Assembly (NCBI GenBank): GCA_032622095.1
Contig: CP136068.1
Span: forward strand, 112,171,546 to 112,235,545
Origin: Siphonodentalium dalli
Lineage: Eukaryota; Mollusca; Scaphopoda; Gadilida; Siphonodentaliidae
DNA: 64,000 nucleotides
Reading direction: 5' to 3'
The position numbers and the translations under genes were made by a program. The notes below the pieces were generated by a model, which saw only the letters and a list, made by a program, of their open reading frames with translations, was not told the origin of the DNA and searched no databases. Below, one piece after another: positions 10,581-22,311 of the stretch. The stretch's first letter is position 1. Each line of letters opens with the position of its first letter.

Positions 10581-11689
10581 GAAGATGCTCACATAGCACC
10601 TCGGTGTTAACACGGGGTGATACTATTAAGAAACAATAAGATTAGACCATATTGTTTCAGAATGCCTACCAAAAAACACTAATTTCATAATGTGTGGAAT
10701 TCAGTTAATTCCAAAATAAAACAATGTAAATTTAAAGGAAAACAATCCAATTCGATGGTCCCCCATATCATCAGATTCAAACAACAACATTTCTTGAAAT
10801 GCCGCTTCAGTTATCGGAATCGATTAATTGCCAAAAATTAATGCTAACAACAGTCAACTATAGTATAAAATTGCCCAAAACAGTGTTATTTATCAATATT
10901 TTGTTCAACGCAATAATGTATGGAGAGTATGTTGGTCGGTATTTGTCGAATATTTACCAGGCCGCCAAATATTCGAGGTGGTGAAACATAACAAATTTCA
11001 AAAACACGAAATCTGATAACTCTGGGCTTTGATGTATGGGTTGCTCAAATATAATATGTTTTACCCCCGAAGCCTAAGAAATAGTAAGTTAGTGGCGTTA
11101 AGTCGTATTATGTATCCGTATTTGCATATTCAAAATGTTATTTTCCACGGAATCGACAGGAATATATTCTCAATCAGTTACCTGTAAAACAAAATTATGC
11201 CACATTTTCAGTAGGCAAAATGCCACTTGACGTCAGCATCGGGTTCATTGATATCGGGAATGATAATCAGGCCTGTCCAAATTTTAAAACCTATTAAAAT
11301 TTCTGTTTTAAAAGTCGATATCTGGTCACCAAAACCTAATACTAGTTGATTCATGTGTCCGATCTAATTACATGTATTGTCTGCTACAAAAAGGAACAGA
11401 TGGCGTTTTATGGAAGTTGATAAATCTTAACGTAATTTTATTTATTTGAAATCACTGAAAAATGTGGTCTTTCTTTAGCGTCTTCTTTGGCTATGAATAT
11501 TTCGACAGGCTGTCATCTAGCATTTGTTGTCTCAGAGTATATATCTCACACCCTTGCAAAATTAAAGTAGAATGTACGTCGTTTTCATATTATAATGAAT
11601 CAGATCCCTTGCCATTAATTTCCTGGTGACATTTGCATGCCGTATATGGAATTCTGATGTTTAACTCCACTTATGTGTACTATTTTCAG
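10581..11689. other. No gene seen
   Basis: AT-rich. The right half may contain further decayed minus-strand retroelement sequence continuing from the pol remnant, but I could not read a convincing domain in it. Confidence 0.35.
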
Positions 11690-12511
11690 GTTGTATATTT
11701 CCATCTCCTGTAGACCTCAAGCAACTTGTCCTGTTGGCATTTTCCGTCTTTTCATCCAGCTCACAGCAGAGTTAACTTACTAATCAATGTTCCTCCCTTA
11801 TTACGCAATATTTTCCTTGGTGTGTAAGCTATTACTCGCCTATTCCCATATTGGATCTGCGAAAAGACAGCGCAAACACAGCTTTGGCTGGCATCGGTAT
11901 CAATGATAAATTGTTGACCGGCTGCTGGATGTCATCTTTCTTCAGGTCATTGAATGCGTTTTTAATAATGCTCCGTTTTCATGAAAAACTATTTTAGATG
12001 GTTTGATTTTTAACTTTGTCTAATTATGTCAAGCACATGAGTCTATAATACTCTCTATTTCCTGTTCTACCGAAATACAAGACACGCATATCGTTAACAA
12101 CTCAACATACAGCAGGCAGTCTTCCCGTTGCAATCTTCGTAAGTTCGTAGCACGTTTTTCATTAACCTTGAGATTACGAATCTCATAGGGCTGTTGACAA
12201 TTCCAAATGGGACGACTTCAAACGAATATTGACCTCTCGTTGACGACACAAAAACTGTCTTGTCTTTGGTATCAGGATGAACCCAATCTGTAAAAATCCA
12301 CCTGACATCCATAATAGTGTAGTATTTTGGCCTTACTGGGTGCGTCGAGACAGTCAGAAACCCTATGAATGCTATATCCATTTTAGCTGTGACCTTGTTG
12401 ACTCTTCTTGTATAACATTGTAGCTTGACTTCCAGTTTAACGCCGTGATTTGTAATCAATTGTAGCATGCCTCATCAAAATATCCAGTCCCAAAATACCA
12501 TCGGATGTAAC
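11690..12511 (-). pseudogene. Ty3/gypsy-like pol remnant: RT and RNase H part
   Basis: Read on the minus strand. Near 12480-12500 is the protease tail DGILGLDIL. At about 12120-12270 is an RT block with GQYSFEVVPFGIVNSP, matching the F-x-V-x-PFG-x-x-N-SP motif of Ty3/gypsy RTs. At about 11815-11910 an RNase H start reads FIIDTDASQ followed by RVIAYTPR. Beyond it (about 11700-11750) is a degenerate segment like the end of the RNase H domain. Stops and frameshifts interrupt it, and the RT catalytic Asp-Asp box between RT and RNase H is not recognisable. Inactive. Its 5' continuation is on the far side of the hAT insertion. Confidence 0.75.
12504..12511 (+). repeat. 8-bp target-site duplication, left
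   Basis: GATGTAAC, repeated exactly at 13586-13593. The pair brackets the hAT element and falls inside Ty3-like protease coding sequence. Confidence 0.9.
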
Positions 12512-13585
12512 CAGAGACGTGGCGACAGGGGGGGGTTTGGGGTCAATATTTTCAACAGTTGGAAATTCCATACCTGCCAAAAAAAATGTTGGAAATTTCA
12601 CACCAACATTAGGTTGAAAATGTTCTTGTAGTTTGATTTTCAAACAATTTTTTCGGGGGAATTAATTGTTTTTGGACCAATATTTGCATATTTTCCTATT
12701 TTTGGTAAAAGTTTTGTACTGAAATGGTCATCAGTCGGAAATTTTCCAACCTTAGGCGGGCGTCAGGTTGGAAATTTCCAACATATGGAAAGCTTGTGTC
12801 CTGATCCCTCCCCGTGGCCAGTCAAAAACTGCTAGTTAATTTAAGAAAACAATATTGTCATACATTTGGTCAACATTGTCATTGGAATTGTCATCAGTTG
12901 GAAATTTTCCAACCTAATTGGGGGTGTCAGGTTTGAAATTTCCAACTCTATGAAGGCTTGAGGCTAGTCTAGATGCTAGGATTTTCTTGTTCAGATTTCA
13001 AAATTTTCGCACACCGGGCCGAACCATAGTCGGCCCGGTGTGTCATTGTCCCTCCCCCATGGTCAATACAAAACTGCTAATTAGTTTAAGAAAACAATAT
13101 TTTACTACATTTGGTCAAACTTGTGGACTGAAATGATCATCAGTTGGAGAGTTTCCAACCTGAGGGGGTGTATGAGGTTTGAAATGTCCAACACTAGGAA
13201 AGCTTCAGTTGAGGCCAGTCTAGATGCTAGGATTTAATATTTCCTTTTTATAGTTTTCAAATTTTTCTCACACCGGGCCGAACAACCATGGCCAGCCCGG
13301 TGTGTCCCGGTCTCTTGTCTGTAGCCGTGTGCATTTGTCTGGAGTTAGGATTCATGCAATTGTTCAGGTTAAAATATATGAATGTTCTAATACCGGGAAT
13401 ATAGAACCATGGTTTATGAATATATATATATGATATTAGGCCTGAGCACTGATGTACAAGGGGGTGGTGCAAATGGAATTATGCAAAACATGTGTTTGAT
13501 GTGATTCTGATTCAAGGGGGGGGGGTGCAGTTGGAATTTCCCAAGGTGGAAACCCCCCAACGGAAACCCTCTAGCCACGTCCCTG
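12512..13585 (+). mobile_element. Non-autonomous hAT-type element, family C copy 1
   Basis: 1074 bp, starting CAGAGACGTGGCGACAGGGG and ending AGCCACGTCCCTG, so the ends form inverted repeats (CAGRGACGTGGC). The exact 8-bp target duplication GATGTAAC on both sides is diagnostic of hAT-like transposition. No transposase ORF. Inside, a block with GGAAATTTTCCAACC and GCTTGAGGCCAGTCTAGATG recurs two to three times, with inverted CACACCGGGCC / GGCCCGGTGTG hairpins near 13010 and 13270. It interrupts a Ty3-like pol remnant, so it is younger than that element. Confidence 0.9.
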
Positions 13586-13593
13586 GATGTAAC

Positions 13594-13870
13594 ATCACAA
13601 ATTGTGACTGTATGTGGAAGTAGTTCCTCACCAAAGTCTTTATCAACTGTAATTACCTCATGAATTTTAATTGGTTCACCATTAATATTGATACTATCAC
13701 GAGCTTTCACTGAAAGTTCTATTTGTCACCTTATCAACCGAAATTATAGAGCAAGGTATCACCAGTTACATGTAAGCCATTATCAGTTATATCTGCAATA
13801 AGACCAACTCTATCAGCAGACTAAGAAGAAACAACAGGCCTTATATCCGCATCCAACGATTCTCGGCCTT
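13594..13870 (-). pseudogene. Ty3/gypsy-like pol remnant: protease part
   Basis: Minus-strand continuation of the split pol. It reads a segment resembling a retropepsin body (GLIADITDNGLHVTGDTLL) and then LPHTVTICDVT, which joins in sense with DGILGLDIL beyond the hAT insertion. Stops and at least one frameshift occur, and the catalytic D-T/S-G triad could not be located. Sequence further upstream (about 14122-14331, minus) has a 69-codon ORF that might be older element sequence, but it shows no domain. Confidence 0.55.
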
Positions 13871-15078
13871 GTGACTCATTTGTCAGATATTTCGCTGATA
13901 TTGAATAGGTTAATAATTAATAGAGTTACTGCCCCTGGACTGATTATGATTGTTTGTCTTGATTGATATGATTCATCTGACTTGAGTTTATTTGCATTTT
14001 TATGACAATTCCGGTATCAATGATACAAGGAACCACAAGAAAAACAACTTCTTCTATCTGACCTCGACTCGACACTGACCTTGGAAAGATTATCATGAGA
14101 AGTGTTTCAGCCTTTCTAAGCTTAATCAGAATATCTTCCCGTGAAGATCATCAAGTGAATTTGGATACTTAGTCTGCGGTGCTCCTCTGATTTTCCATAG
14201 ATTGCTTCACCTTGCTCTATAACTGGAACAACTTCCAACAGAGATCGGCATCCCACACGAGTACCCTCATACTTGACATCAGCACCCAGAGATGTACATG
14301 TATACAACTGGTGCAAAGCGATCTCAGTCATAGTAGCTAATGAATCATGTAGCGCCTAAACAATTGATCTAGACTTCTCGATTACTACACGAGACAAGAC
14401 TTCGTCTAAGTTTCCATGTGGTACGTACATGATTTGTTTCACCCTACTGGTATGTCGAGTGTCAAGAACACTAGAACAGACTCAGATATAAGGCGCAATG
14501 AAGTTATTACTCAATGGATTCAACAACTATTTCAACAACTACAATTGTATAACTGGATAGGTTTTTCGGGTACATGTCTTAAATATGTCAATTAATCAGT
14601 GTGTTTTACTTTAACTACTTATGATGAGCAAGGAATATGAGTCACTTTAAACTTGACTGAACAAAGAGCGTCATTTGATGTTTTGAACTTCGATAGTCCA
14701 TTTTAAAGTTCGGTCCACGAGTGATCATTGTCGTACGGTAATAATATAATGCTTTCAGTAATCTCTTTAACATTGTTCGTCAATGATAGCCACGATCATC
14801 CACCGCACCAACACTGGAACACATGCAAATATTAATTAACAAATCCGCAGCTAGTCCATTAGAAAATGCAAGGTCAGTCATAATCGCAATTATATTTTTT
14901 ACAAGGGACGTGTAATGTATGAAACTCAAACTTATTAATTTAGTGGTTATACAGCTGGTTTATAAGACCCTTATGCGCTCCGAAATAGAACAGGCACATA
15001 TTTTCACTTAATTTACTGCATTCATATGATTCATTATCTAATGAGTTCTTACAGGGAACTAGACTTGATTTGATCAAC
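13871..15078. other. No gene clearly supported
   Basis: Possibly 5' portions of the decayed minus-strand retroelement. No LTR, gag zinc knuckle or primer-binding site was recognised. Confidence 0.3.
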
Positions 15079-15079
15079 C

Positions 15080-15446
15080 GTAAAGACATATTATGTACTT
15101 ATTCGGGTGCGTGAAACTGATAAATTAGTTTTCAGGCGCTATGCTAACTGCAGGAATTTAGCATTCTACCAACATCGCCGAAAATCTCAAGCAAATCGAC
15201 CACACCACTCCATATAAAACATCGTCTGAACTACGCTCAATTGTAAACATTTATTACTCGATTCGGGACGCATCTATTGGCGATAAACTAACGAAACCCA
15301 TTTTGCCCTCGATGGTCGCTGCATTTAACTAATATATAAGAATGACGGTGTGTGTTGCCAATTTGGATATAATATTTCTAAAAATAACTACTTTGAACAA
15401 GATTATTCTCCATTTCTATGGACCGGAGTGATTCACATCACTTTAA
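15080..15446 (+). mobile_element. Dispersed repeat family A, copy 2
   Basis: Matches copy 1 over its whole length, from TAAAGACATATTATGTACTT to TTCACATCACTTTAA. Flanks read TAA at both ends, while the left end lacks the full TTAA, which favours a 3-bp TAA duplication over TTAA. Non-coding. Confidence 0.75.
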
Positions 15447-15953
15447 CAGCCAACAGATAAGCAGCAATAATCCTATAAGCAGGAATAATTTTAGAAGCAG
15501 CAATCCAATTAATTGATATGTAGCAATCTGAGATCAACAGTGAGCAGAAATGTGTAAACATTACGTCATACCATATTTTGACCAACGGCAAACAAGTACT
15601 TTTAAGCTCCCAAATAATTCACAGAAATTTGAAGCAAGTTATACAACTTTGAACGTCAACAACAATAACACGATATGCATGTAGCTTGTGCAACTGTTGT
15701 GCACTTTGAACATTTAACTCGAATTCACAAAATAGTACTTGTTTGTACAAATGAACGAGAATTGAAAAAGTGCACAATTCAAAGTTATGAACACCTAGAA
15801 GATTTACATTGAACAGATTTTGTACACTTTTAAGGAAATTATTTTAAAATATTTAGGGCCAATGCGAACGTGTGCTCCTTTTGTCGCGTGGATTCTCTAG
15901 TTCCAACAATATTTTCAACTAGATGATTGGTTGAATGTTCGCCAAGTGCATAT
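15447..15953. other. No gene seen
   Basis: Contains scattered AAGCAGCAAT-like short repeats near 15450-15525. No supported ORF. Confidence 0.4.
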
Positions 15954-16331
15954 TTAACCCTTTACCCAATAAAACGGCCAAAACCGGCCAAATAAAGCTT
16001 CAACAGCCTAAAATATCTTCGGTCTGTCTCAATAGAACCATACAAATATGGATATCATTGGAACCGGCTCGTTGACCACATTGTGATAGTTACAGTTATG
16101 CCCTATGCCAATGCATTCTCTTATATATGCGAGTCGACCATAGGTCGCCTCGCATATATAAGAGAATGCATTGGCCTTTTTTACCATTTTTTCTTACATT
16201 CTTTAACAATTTTATAATTTTTAATGTGTTAAGCCAATGCATTCTCTTATATATGCGAGGCGACCTATGGTCGACTCGCATATATAAGAGAATGCATTGG
16301 CACAGGGCCGTTCTGTTGGGTAAAGGGTTAA
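15954..16331 (+). mobile_element. TTAA-flanked piggyBac-like MITE with nested palindromes, copy 1
   Basis: The 370-bp body (15958-16327) lies between TTAA tetranucleotides. Terminal inverted repeats start CCCTTTACCCAAYARAACGG, the piggyBac pattern of TTAA plus CCC. Inside, 16107-16175 is a 69-bp near-palindrome (arms GCCAATGCATTCTCTTATAT and onward), and 16233-16301 is its exact reverse complement, with 57 bp between them. Nothing is encoded; ORFs across it are palindrome artefacts. A second copy lies in opposite orientation at 26850-27250 and a decayed one near 61613-61670. Confidence 0.9.
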
Positions 16332-17407
16332 GAAGCCCAAATTATTACTGGCTGAAGCGCATTATTACTTCAGCGAGAGAGGAAGGAAATAGTTCCAAAA
16401 ATGTTATGACTTAATTAATTGAAATATATAGCTATAGTGAATATGATGATGACTAATAAGATATTTGTCATCTTTGGCAATTTAAACTAATGTTTATTAA
16501 AATATCACTACACGCAGTAATTCTAAAAATATAAACATGAGTTTGGCAGATAAAATTTTGTCATGAAAATTTCACAATGAAAATGACATAACTTCATAAA
16601 TATGGAATGGCATGAATAACCACACATTATACAAAGATCGAAACTATTGATTGATAGGTAGGTGTAAGTAAAGCTCGTAACATTTGTTTACGTGCAGGTA
16701 TTTTGATGCAAAAGTTTAGATAGCTTGCATTTACGAAGAAATTCGATGAAAACTTAATTCCCATAATGTGATAGTGCAAAACCTGTGCAAATACATTTCG
16801 ACTAACTAATGACGAAATGGCACATGAAATATTAAACGAGACTATAGTTGATAAATTTGAGATGAAGTTTGATAAATTCGCGAAGTGTGAATTTGAGATA
16901 AAAACTTTTTGATGATTTGAAATTTGCGACGCTGATTGTCGCGATATAGTTAAATAGGTGAATGCCATGAAATGGCTTATTATAAACTAAGTTATGATAA
17001 AATAACAGCTCGAAGCATTATAGAGGATTACAATGTGTGCGTCACTGCTTGATCATTTTAGTTCAACTTGACGAAGTCAAGTTTGTTATACAAAGCCGAC
17101 ATACTTGACAGTATATTCACACGTCTGAACAAGAGGTATACGCCGCTTTTTTGCACTTGAGAATAGGATGATGATCAGAGTAAGGTAATACATGTAGGTA
17201 TTGAATCTTGTAATGACAGTCATGACGTCAGGTGATGTCAACTTCTTTTAGGATGAGAAGAATATGTCGATTCGTGCACAATGTTGTCTTGTTTCCTGTC
17301 GGTTGTGCCTTCTTAGTTTATACCAAGGGAAAATACTGTCAGTTTGCTGTATTTCAATAAATCAGTTATCTCCGAAGACGGCAGAGGTACCAGCGTTCAG
17401 TATACGG
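16332..17407. other. No gene seen
   Basis: AT-rich. A 113-codon minus-strand ORF (16627-16968) has no recognisable domain and a low-complexity composition; I leave it unannotated. Confidence 0.35.
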
Positions 17408-18199
17408 CATACATACAGGGACGTGGCTATCGGGTCTCCGTTGGGGGGGTGTCCACTTTGGGGAATTTTGGCATAATTCCACTTGCACGCCCCTTGCACC
17501 TCAGTGATCAGACTTAATAGCCTATATATCGATAAAGCATAGTCTATATACACGGTATGAGAACATTAAGAAGTTTGAACATGAAAATTGCATATAACAT
17601 CTAGTGGTCCAGCTCCAGACAAATGCACACGGCTACGGACAAGAGACCAGGACACACCTGGCCGACCATGGTTGTTCGGCCCGGTGTGAGAAAATTTTGA
17701 AAACTAAACAAGGAAATCGCAAAATCCTAGCATATACACTGGCCTCAAGCTTTCCTAGTGTTGAAAATTTCAAACCTGACACCCCACCTTAGGTTGGAAA
17801 ATTTCCAACTGATGACAATTTCAATGACAATGTTGACCAATGTAGGACAATGTATTGATTTCTTAAATTAACTAGCAGTTTTTGACTGGGCACGGGGGAG
17901 GGACAAGGACACAATCTTTCCAAGTGTTGGAAAATTTCTAACTGATGGCCATTTCGGTCCGAAATTTTGACCAAAAGTTGTAAAATATGCAAATATTGGT
18001 CCAAAAACAATAAACTCCCCCAATAAATTGTTTGAAAATCTAACTACAAGAACATTTTCAACCTACTGTTGGTGTGAAATTTCCAACTAATGTTGTGTCA
18101 GGTATGAAATTTCCAACTGTTGAAATTTTTGACCAAAGTTGGGGGTGAGACAACCCCCCCCCCCCAAAAATCCCCTGTCGCCACGTCTCTGCATACATA
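17408..18199 (-). mobile_element. Non-autonomous hAT-type element, family C copy 2
   Basis: The body 17416-18191 (776 bp) starts CAGGGACGTGGC and ends GCCACGTCTCTG, flanked by an exact 8-bp duplication CATACATA (17408-17415 and 18192-18199). It is the reverse orientation of copy 1 and carries the same CCGGGCCGAACAACCATGG-like hairpin and GGAAATTTCCAAC blocks, with fewer internal units. Non-coding. Confidence 0.9.
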
Positions 18200-19330
18200 A
18201 CGCACGATTTACTGTCAAACTACATAACTAACACGCCGTTGAATATTGGTCGATTAAGTTTGCGAGAAAAGGTGATTTTCAAAACGGTTGTCAGCGTTGT
18301 GAATTGTGTCTGCCTTTGCGAAAGGATAAAGAAAATATAGGCTATACTAAACCAAACAAGGTATTTAGGCATATTTTGGCAAAAACATGGAAACTCTCTA
18401 TATGACTTCATGTAAAAATTCTACCAGGTCCAGGGAATAACATAATTAAAAAAATCGGATATATGCTATCAAACACTTCACGTTGGTACGAATCGGTATT
18501 GAATATTGATAGGCAATTTCCATCTAAAAACAGGCATAGTTACAAGAACGGAGCTATCGACACACGGGGTCTCATGCATGCTATTCGAAAAGTAAGTTTT
18601 ACTGGATCGTATAAACAAATAGCTGCCATATGTCCATAGTAGAACACATCTAGTAAATTAACAATAACATATAGGGTCCTTCAGATTCACCATCCCACAA
18701 AATAGGCATTGAAGATTGTATATGAACATTTACCGCATTATTTTTCATGACACCTATTTCGCACACATGAAAATGGAAACCTGATTGGTTTCTCCTTTGT
18801 AGTTTGTCAGTTGTTGCTTACCTGTTGGGAGGCTTTTACTTGCACTACACTTATAGGAGTTGCATAGCATAGCAAAGCAAATTAGGCTCTAAGCGGACTT
18901 TCCAATAACGATTTAACATACTATCGATGAGGTATGTCAGCCGAAACTATGATGAGTCAAACTCTGTTTCTATAGCTGTCGGATCGTATATGTTATGTTG
19001 TATTGTGTACATGTCACCCAATATTCCCTCGCGGTAGCAGTCGACAATTTTATTGAAAGACGAGGTATTACAATATGGACACTTAGCCTATGATAGAGCA
19101 ACTGCAAATAGGATATACGATTTGAAGGTCATATGTTGTGAATAATATCGACCATGGTATAGATTAGATAATAGAAAAGGATTTTTTTCTCAAAAATTAC
19201 GCAATAATTGCAATCTTATTTAATTACAGTGGTATTAAACGGACATGGCTCATTCGAACCGACTTATTTTTTTTTCGTAATTTGGATCGACGGATACGAT
19301 AGATAGGTCGGTAAATAAACGAACTATTGA
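18200..19330. other. No gene seen
   Basis: No supported ORF, RNA gene or bounded element. Confidence 0.4.
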
Positions 19331-19500
19331 TATACCGGCTTCATATGCTCTGAAAAACACTTGCCAAAGTCACAGCCATTTATCAGCCGTTTTCAACTTT
19401 TCGCCATGTCAGACAAACGCTCTTTATTGCTACCATATCAGGAATTGACTACCACGGAACGCTCTTTTCTGTTCCATGTCGCACGAATGGCTGTTTTGTG
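19331..19500 (-). mobile_element. Partial copy of repeat family B
   Basis: Shares AAACGCTCTTTATTGCTACC and CATATCAGGAATT / GGAACGCTCTTT with 26430-26500, the family B copy in the same orientation. Ends are not identifiable. Overlapping ORFs are incidental. Confidence 0.5.
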
Positions 19501-20104
19501 TTTGGGACCCAAACACCGTATTCACAGTTGTATTTTCATTACTGCGATGCGTCTTCTTGGGTTACATAATGATCGTAGAAAGGTAGTTCAGATATTTATC
19601 GACCTATTTTGATACAGAGAAAAACTCAAAAGCGAATAATATTATGTGTATTTTGGGGCGCAAACCGCCAAGTGGCTTTAAGCAATTAGTGTTGAGCAAC
19701 CGGGTTGTAATTTGTTTTGTTCTATGCATTTTACAAACCATATCTTTCGACGACTGTCGATGTCTTGTGTGCCGGAAACAAATCGAATGCGCCCGACATA
19801 TAAACTTTTCTGACCTGGCCGTACACACGTCTACACCCTGTGGTGTATGTCCCTTCTCAGGTTTCAACTTCCGGTGTACGTACGATGGTGGCGTGGGAAA
19901 AATAGAGTTGAAGAAAAATCATTGGAATCCTCCAAATTACATGACTTGTAACATGCCATCCGTCTAATGTAAATATACATTATCCAAAACTATATTGAGA
20001 AGAATGTTTCGCTTTTGACGCTATGAATTCACCTCCAATGTTAGTATTCCAAAAACAACTTGCCTAATTTCGAATCATTGCAGAAAAATAAACACTAATT
20101 CAAC
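19501..20104. other. No gene clearly supported
   Basis: A 107-codon plus-strand ORF (19644-19967) is cysteine-rich but shows no domain I recognise, and it lacks supporting signals. Could be leader sequence of the downstream ORF1. Confidence 0.3.
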
Positions 20105-20908
20105 ATGACTGTTCAACCCAGCACCAATGCCTGCACGTTAGAACTTATTCACTCAAGCATAACAACGATGACAAATGCAATGGACACTGGCTTTCAAAAA
20201 GTGCATGATGACCTCAACATGTTTAGAGTGGAAGTTAACTCCAAAAAAGAATCTATGAATTCTATGGTCGAGGAAAATCTTAGTATGAAAAATGACATAG
20301 GAAAAATTAACTCTAAAGTGCAAGAAATCGAGGATTGTGTAATACCAACCACCTACCAACAGTTGAGTGCAACAATTGACAAACTTCAAGATGAAATTTT
20401 AAGGCAGGAAATTCATGACCGTAAATATAACCTGCTTCTATACGGGATAGACCAACAGCCAAATGAAGATATTTATTCTGTCGTGGGAAAATTTCTGACA
20501 ACCACACTAAACTTAAACATTCAATTGGCGACTAATATTGTCCATCGGCTCATAAATGCTCACAGATTGCCGACCCGCAATATCAGATTGGGACAACCGG
20601 ATTCCAAGTCACAGCCTAATCCCATCATAATTGTGTTAGGACATGACAGGGACAAACAGGCCATTCTAAACAGCTTGCAGGAAGATACTTGCCCTATCCG
20701 AAAAACCAAGATGTCTGTTCGAACAGATCTCCCGCCTGAGCTCAAACGCGAAAGAGGCAGACTGGCGAGCATCGCTTTTGATCTCCGTAAAAGCAAAAAA
20801 CTGAAAACAAAGATTCGACTTGCTGGGACCAGCGTTGTTCTTGATGTCCGGAGAAATGCAAAAGAGGCCTGGTCACAGTATCATGTTCCAAATGACAATG
20901 TCAAATAA
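20105..20908 (+). CDS. L1-type LINE ORF1 protein (coiled coil plus RNA-binding domain)
   Basis: Intact 267-residue ORF. Residues about 25-100 are heptad-like, rich in Met, Lys, Glu and Asn, consistent with a coiled coil. Residues about 105-185 start RKYNLLLYGI, the opening of the RRM-like domain of L1 ORF1 proteins. The C-terminal part (about 200-260) reads SVRTDLPPELKRERGRL and KLKTKIRLAG, a basic nucleic-acid-binding tail. Such proteins coat LINE RNA and act as chaperones. No ORF2 follows within the usual distance; the next LINE ORF starts 1.4 kb downstream and appears to belong to another lineage. It could be a 3'-truncated L1/Tx1-like element or a stand-alone copy. Confidence 0.75.
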   Translation: MTVQPSTNACTLELIHSSITTMTNAMDTGFQKVHDDLNMFRVEVNSKKESMNSMVEENLSMKNDIGKINSKVQEIEDCVIPTTYQQLSATIDKLQDEILRQEIHDRKYNLLLYGIDQQPNEDIYSVVGKFLTTTLNLNIQLATNIVHRLINAHRLPTRNIRLGQPDSKSQPNPIIIVLGHDRDKQAILNSLQEDTCPIRKTKMSVRTDLPPELKRERGRLASIAFDLRKSKKLKTKIRLAGTSVVLDVRRNAKEAWSQYHVPNDNVK

Positions 20909-21029
20909 TTATGGTTTGGGACCCAAACTGAATAGTCTTTTTCATACATGAACCAAGTAATTAGTTTCTTCGTCTGCATTGCTGCTCGTGTGATGCATGT
21001 CTTCGACAGCCCGTCCCGTTGCCAGCTTC

Positions 21030-21610
21030 ATTCCTTCAAGCCTTGGCCGAATGGTGTATGGCTGGTCGAGGGTGGGCGGAGACCTTTATCGCAGGAGCAG
21101 TCGTGCAATAACAACATAAACAGAATACACATATATATAAAGACTATATTAAACACTTTTATGAATTAATTATTAACTTTATTATAGCATTCTCATGATT
21201 TTGCTATTAAGATGTCAAAATGTAAAATAATTATGAACACAAAACTTAACAACAATGCTATTATCATTGCATTGTGCCATCAATATAAGATTATATGTTG
21301 ATATAAACTCCTATATTATTGTAATGTATCCTATACATGTATAATTCAATGTATTATTCGTCTTTTTATTCATTTACAACCCAACCTGTACATTGTCTTA
21401 ATGGCTGGTCTTTGACGGCCCGACACCGGTCCTATTCCATGGGGCTCTGGCCAAATGGAGTGTGGCCGATTGAAGGTTGTCCGATACCTTTATTACATGA
21501 ACAGATACGCAGGAAAAATGTATGGGGCTCTGGCTAAGTGGAGCGTAGTTGGTCGAAAGTTGTCAGAGGTATTTATCACATGAACAGTCATGCAGAAAAA
21601 ATGTAAAACA
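21030..21610 (+). repeat. Three diverged copies of a roughly 80-110-bp unit
   Basis: Units near 21040-21125, 21450-21525 and 21526-21610 share a pattern: CTCTGGCCAAATGGAGTGTG, then a TGGTCGA-like step, then ACCTTTATCACATGAACAG and GCAGGAAAAATGTA. The last two are adjacent, and the first is separated by AT-rich sequence. They lie between the ORF1 and the next LINE and may be old promoter or UTR monomers. Confidence 0.6.
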
Positions 21611-22311
21611 CATCTGAATTTAATAAATTTTAAAATTGCATTCTCATAATTTTATATTATGATAACATAATATCATAACATATCCTGACGAAATTTTCTT
21701 CCATGTATAAAACTTTAATTATTTGAACTTCAATCATGTAACCCATCAGGATCGTCTTCAATTTTAATGTCGATCACACTTCATGTAAAATAATATTAAC
21801 TTTTGTCTATTTCGACGTCATTGTCATCACACTATTGATGTTGGTGTTTAATTAGGTATTATTTTTCAAATATTCTTGTGATTGTGATATATCAAACTAA
21901 TGATTCTAACGCCATGTATATGGCCTGAATTTACCTAATATTCTAATCACATAAATCTAATTATATAGTCGATTATCTAAACGAATTTATTTGAATCATA
22001 ATATATTCGATCAATACACTGAGTCGTGTTGCTTTTTGAATTAATTTACGATATATATGCATTAATTTCTTCTAAATACCGACGAATTATTTCAAGTAAG
22101 CCTAATCAATATGGCGGTTATTAAATATGTCGTGAGGATCTTTCAATGAAATTTTCTTCATTTTCTCGTGCTCAGATCACCCGTTGTAAGTACATGACAT
22201 GTGAGAGCCAGAACAAAATAAGTTTTAAACTTCACCTTCCTATATATATTCAGTCTACAAGATTTATATACTTTAAATATTTCAAATTGATGGTTTATAA
22301 CGGTATTATAA
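21611..22311. other. No gene seen
   Basis: Very AT-rich sequence up to the LINE ORF. The last part may be the LINE 5' UTR. Confidence 0.4.

Noticed and set aside
16127-16414. ORFs on both strands with repeated peptide text
   Set aside because: They arise from the palindromic blocks of the TTAA MITE, which read almost the same on both strands.
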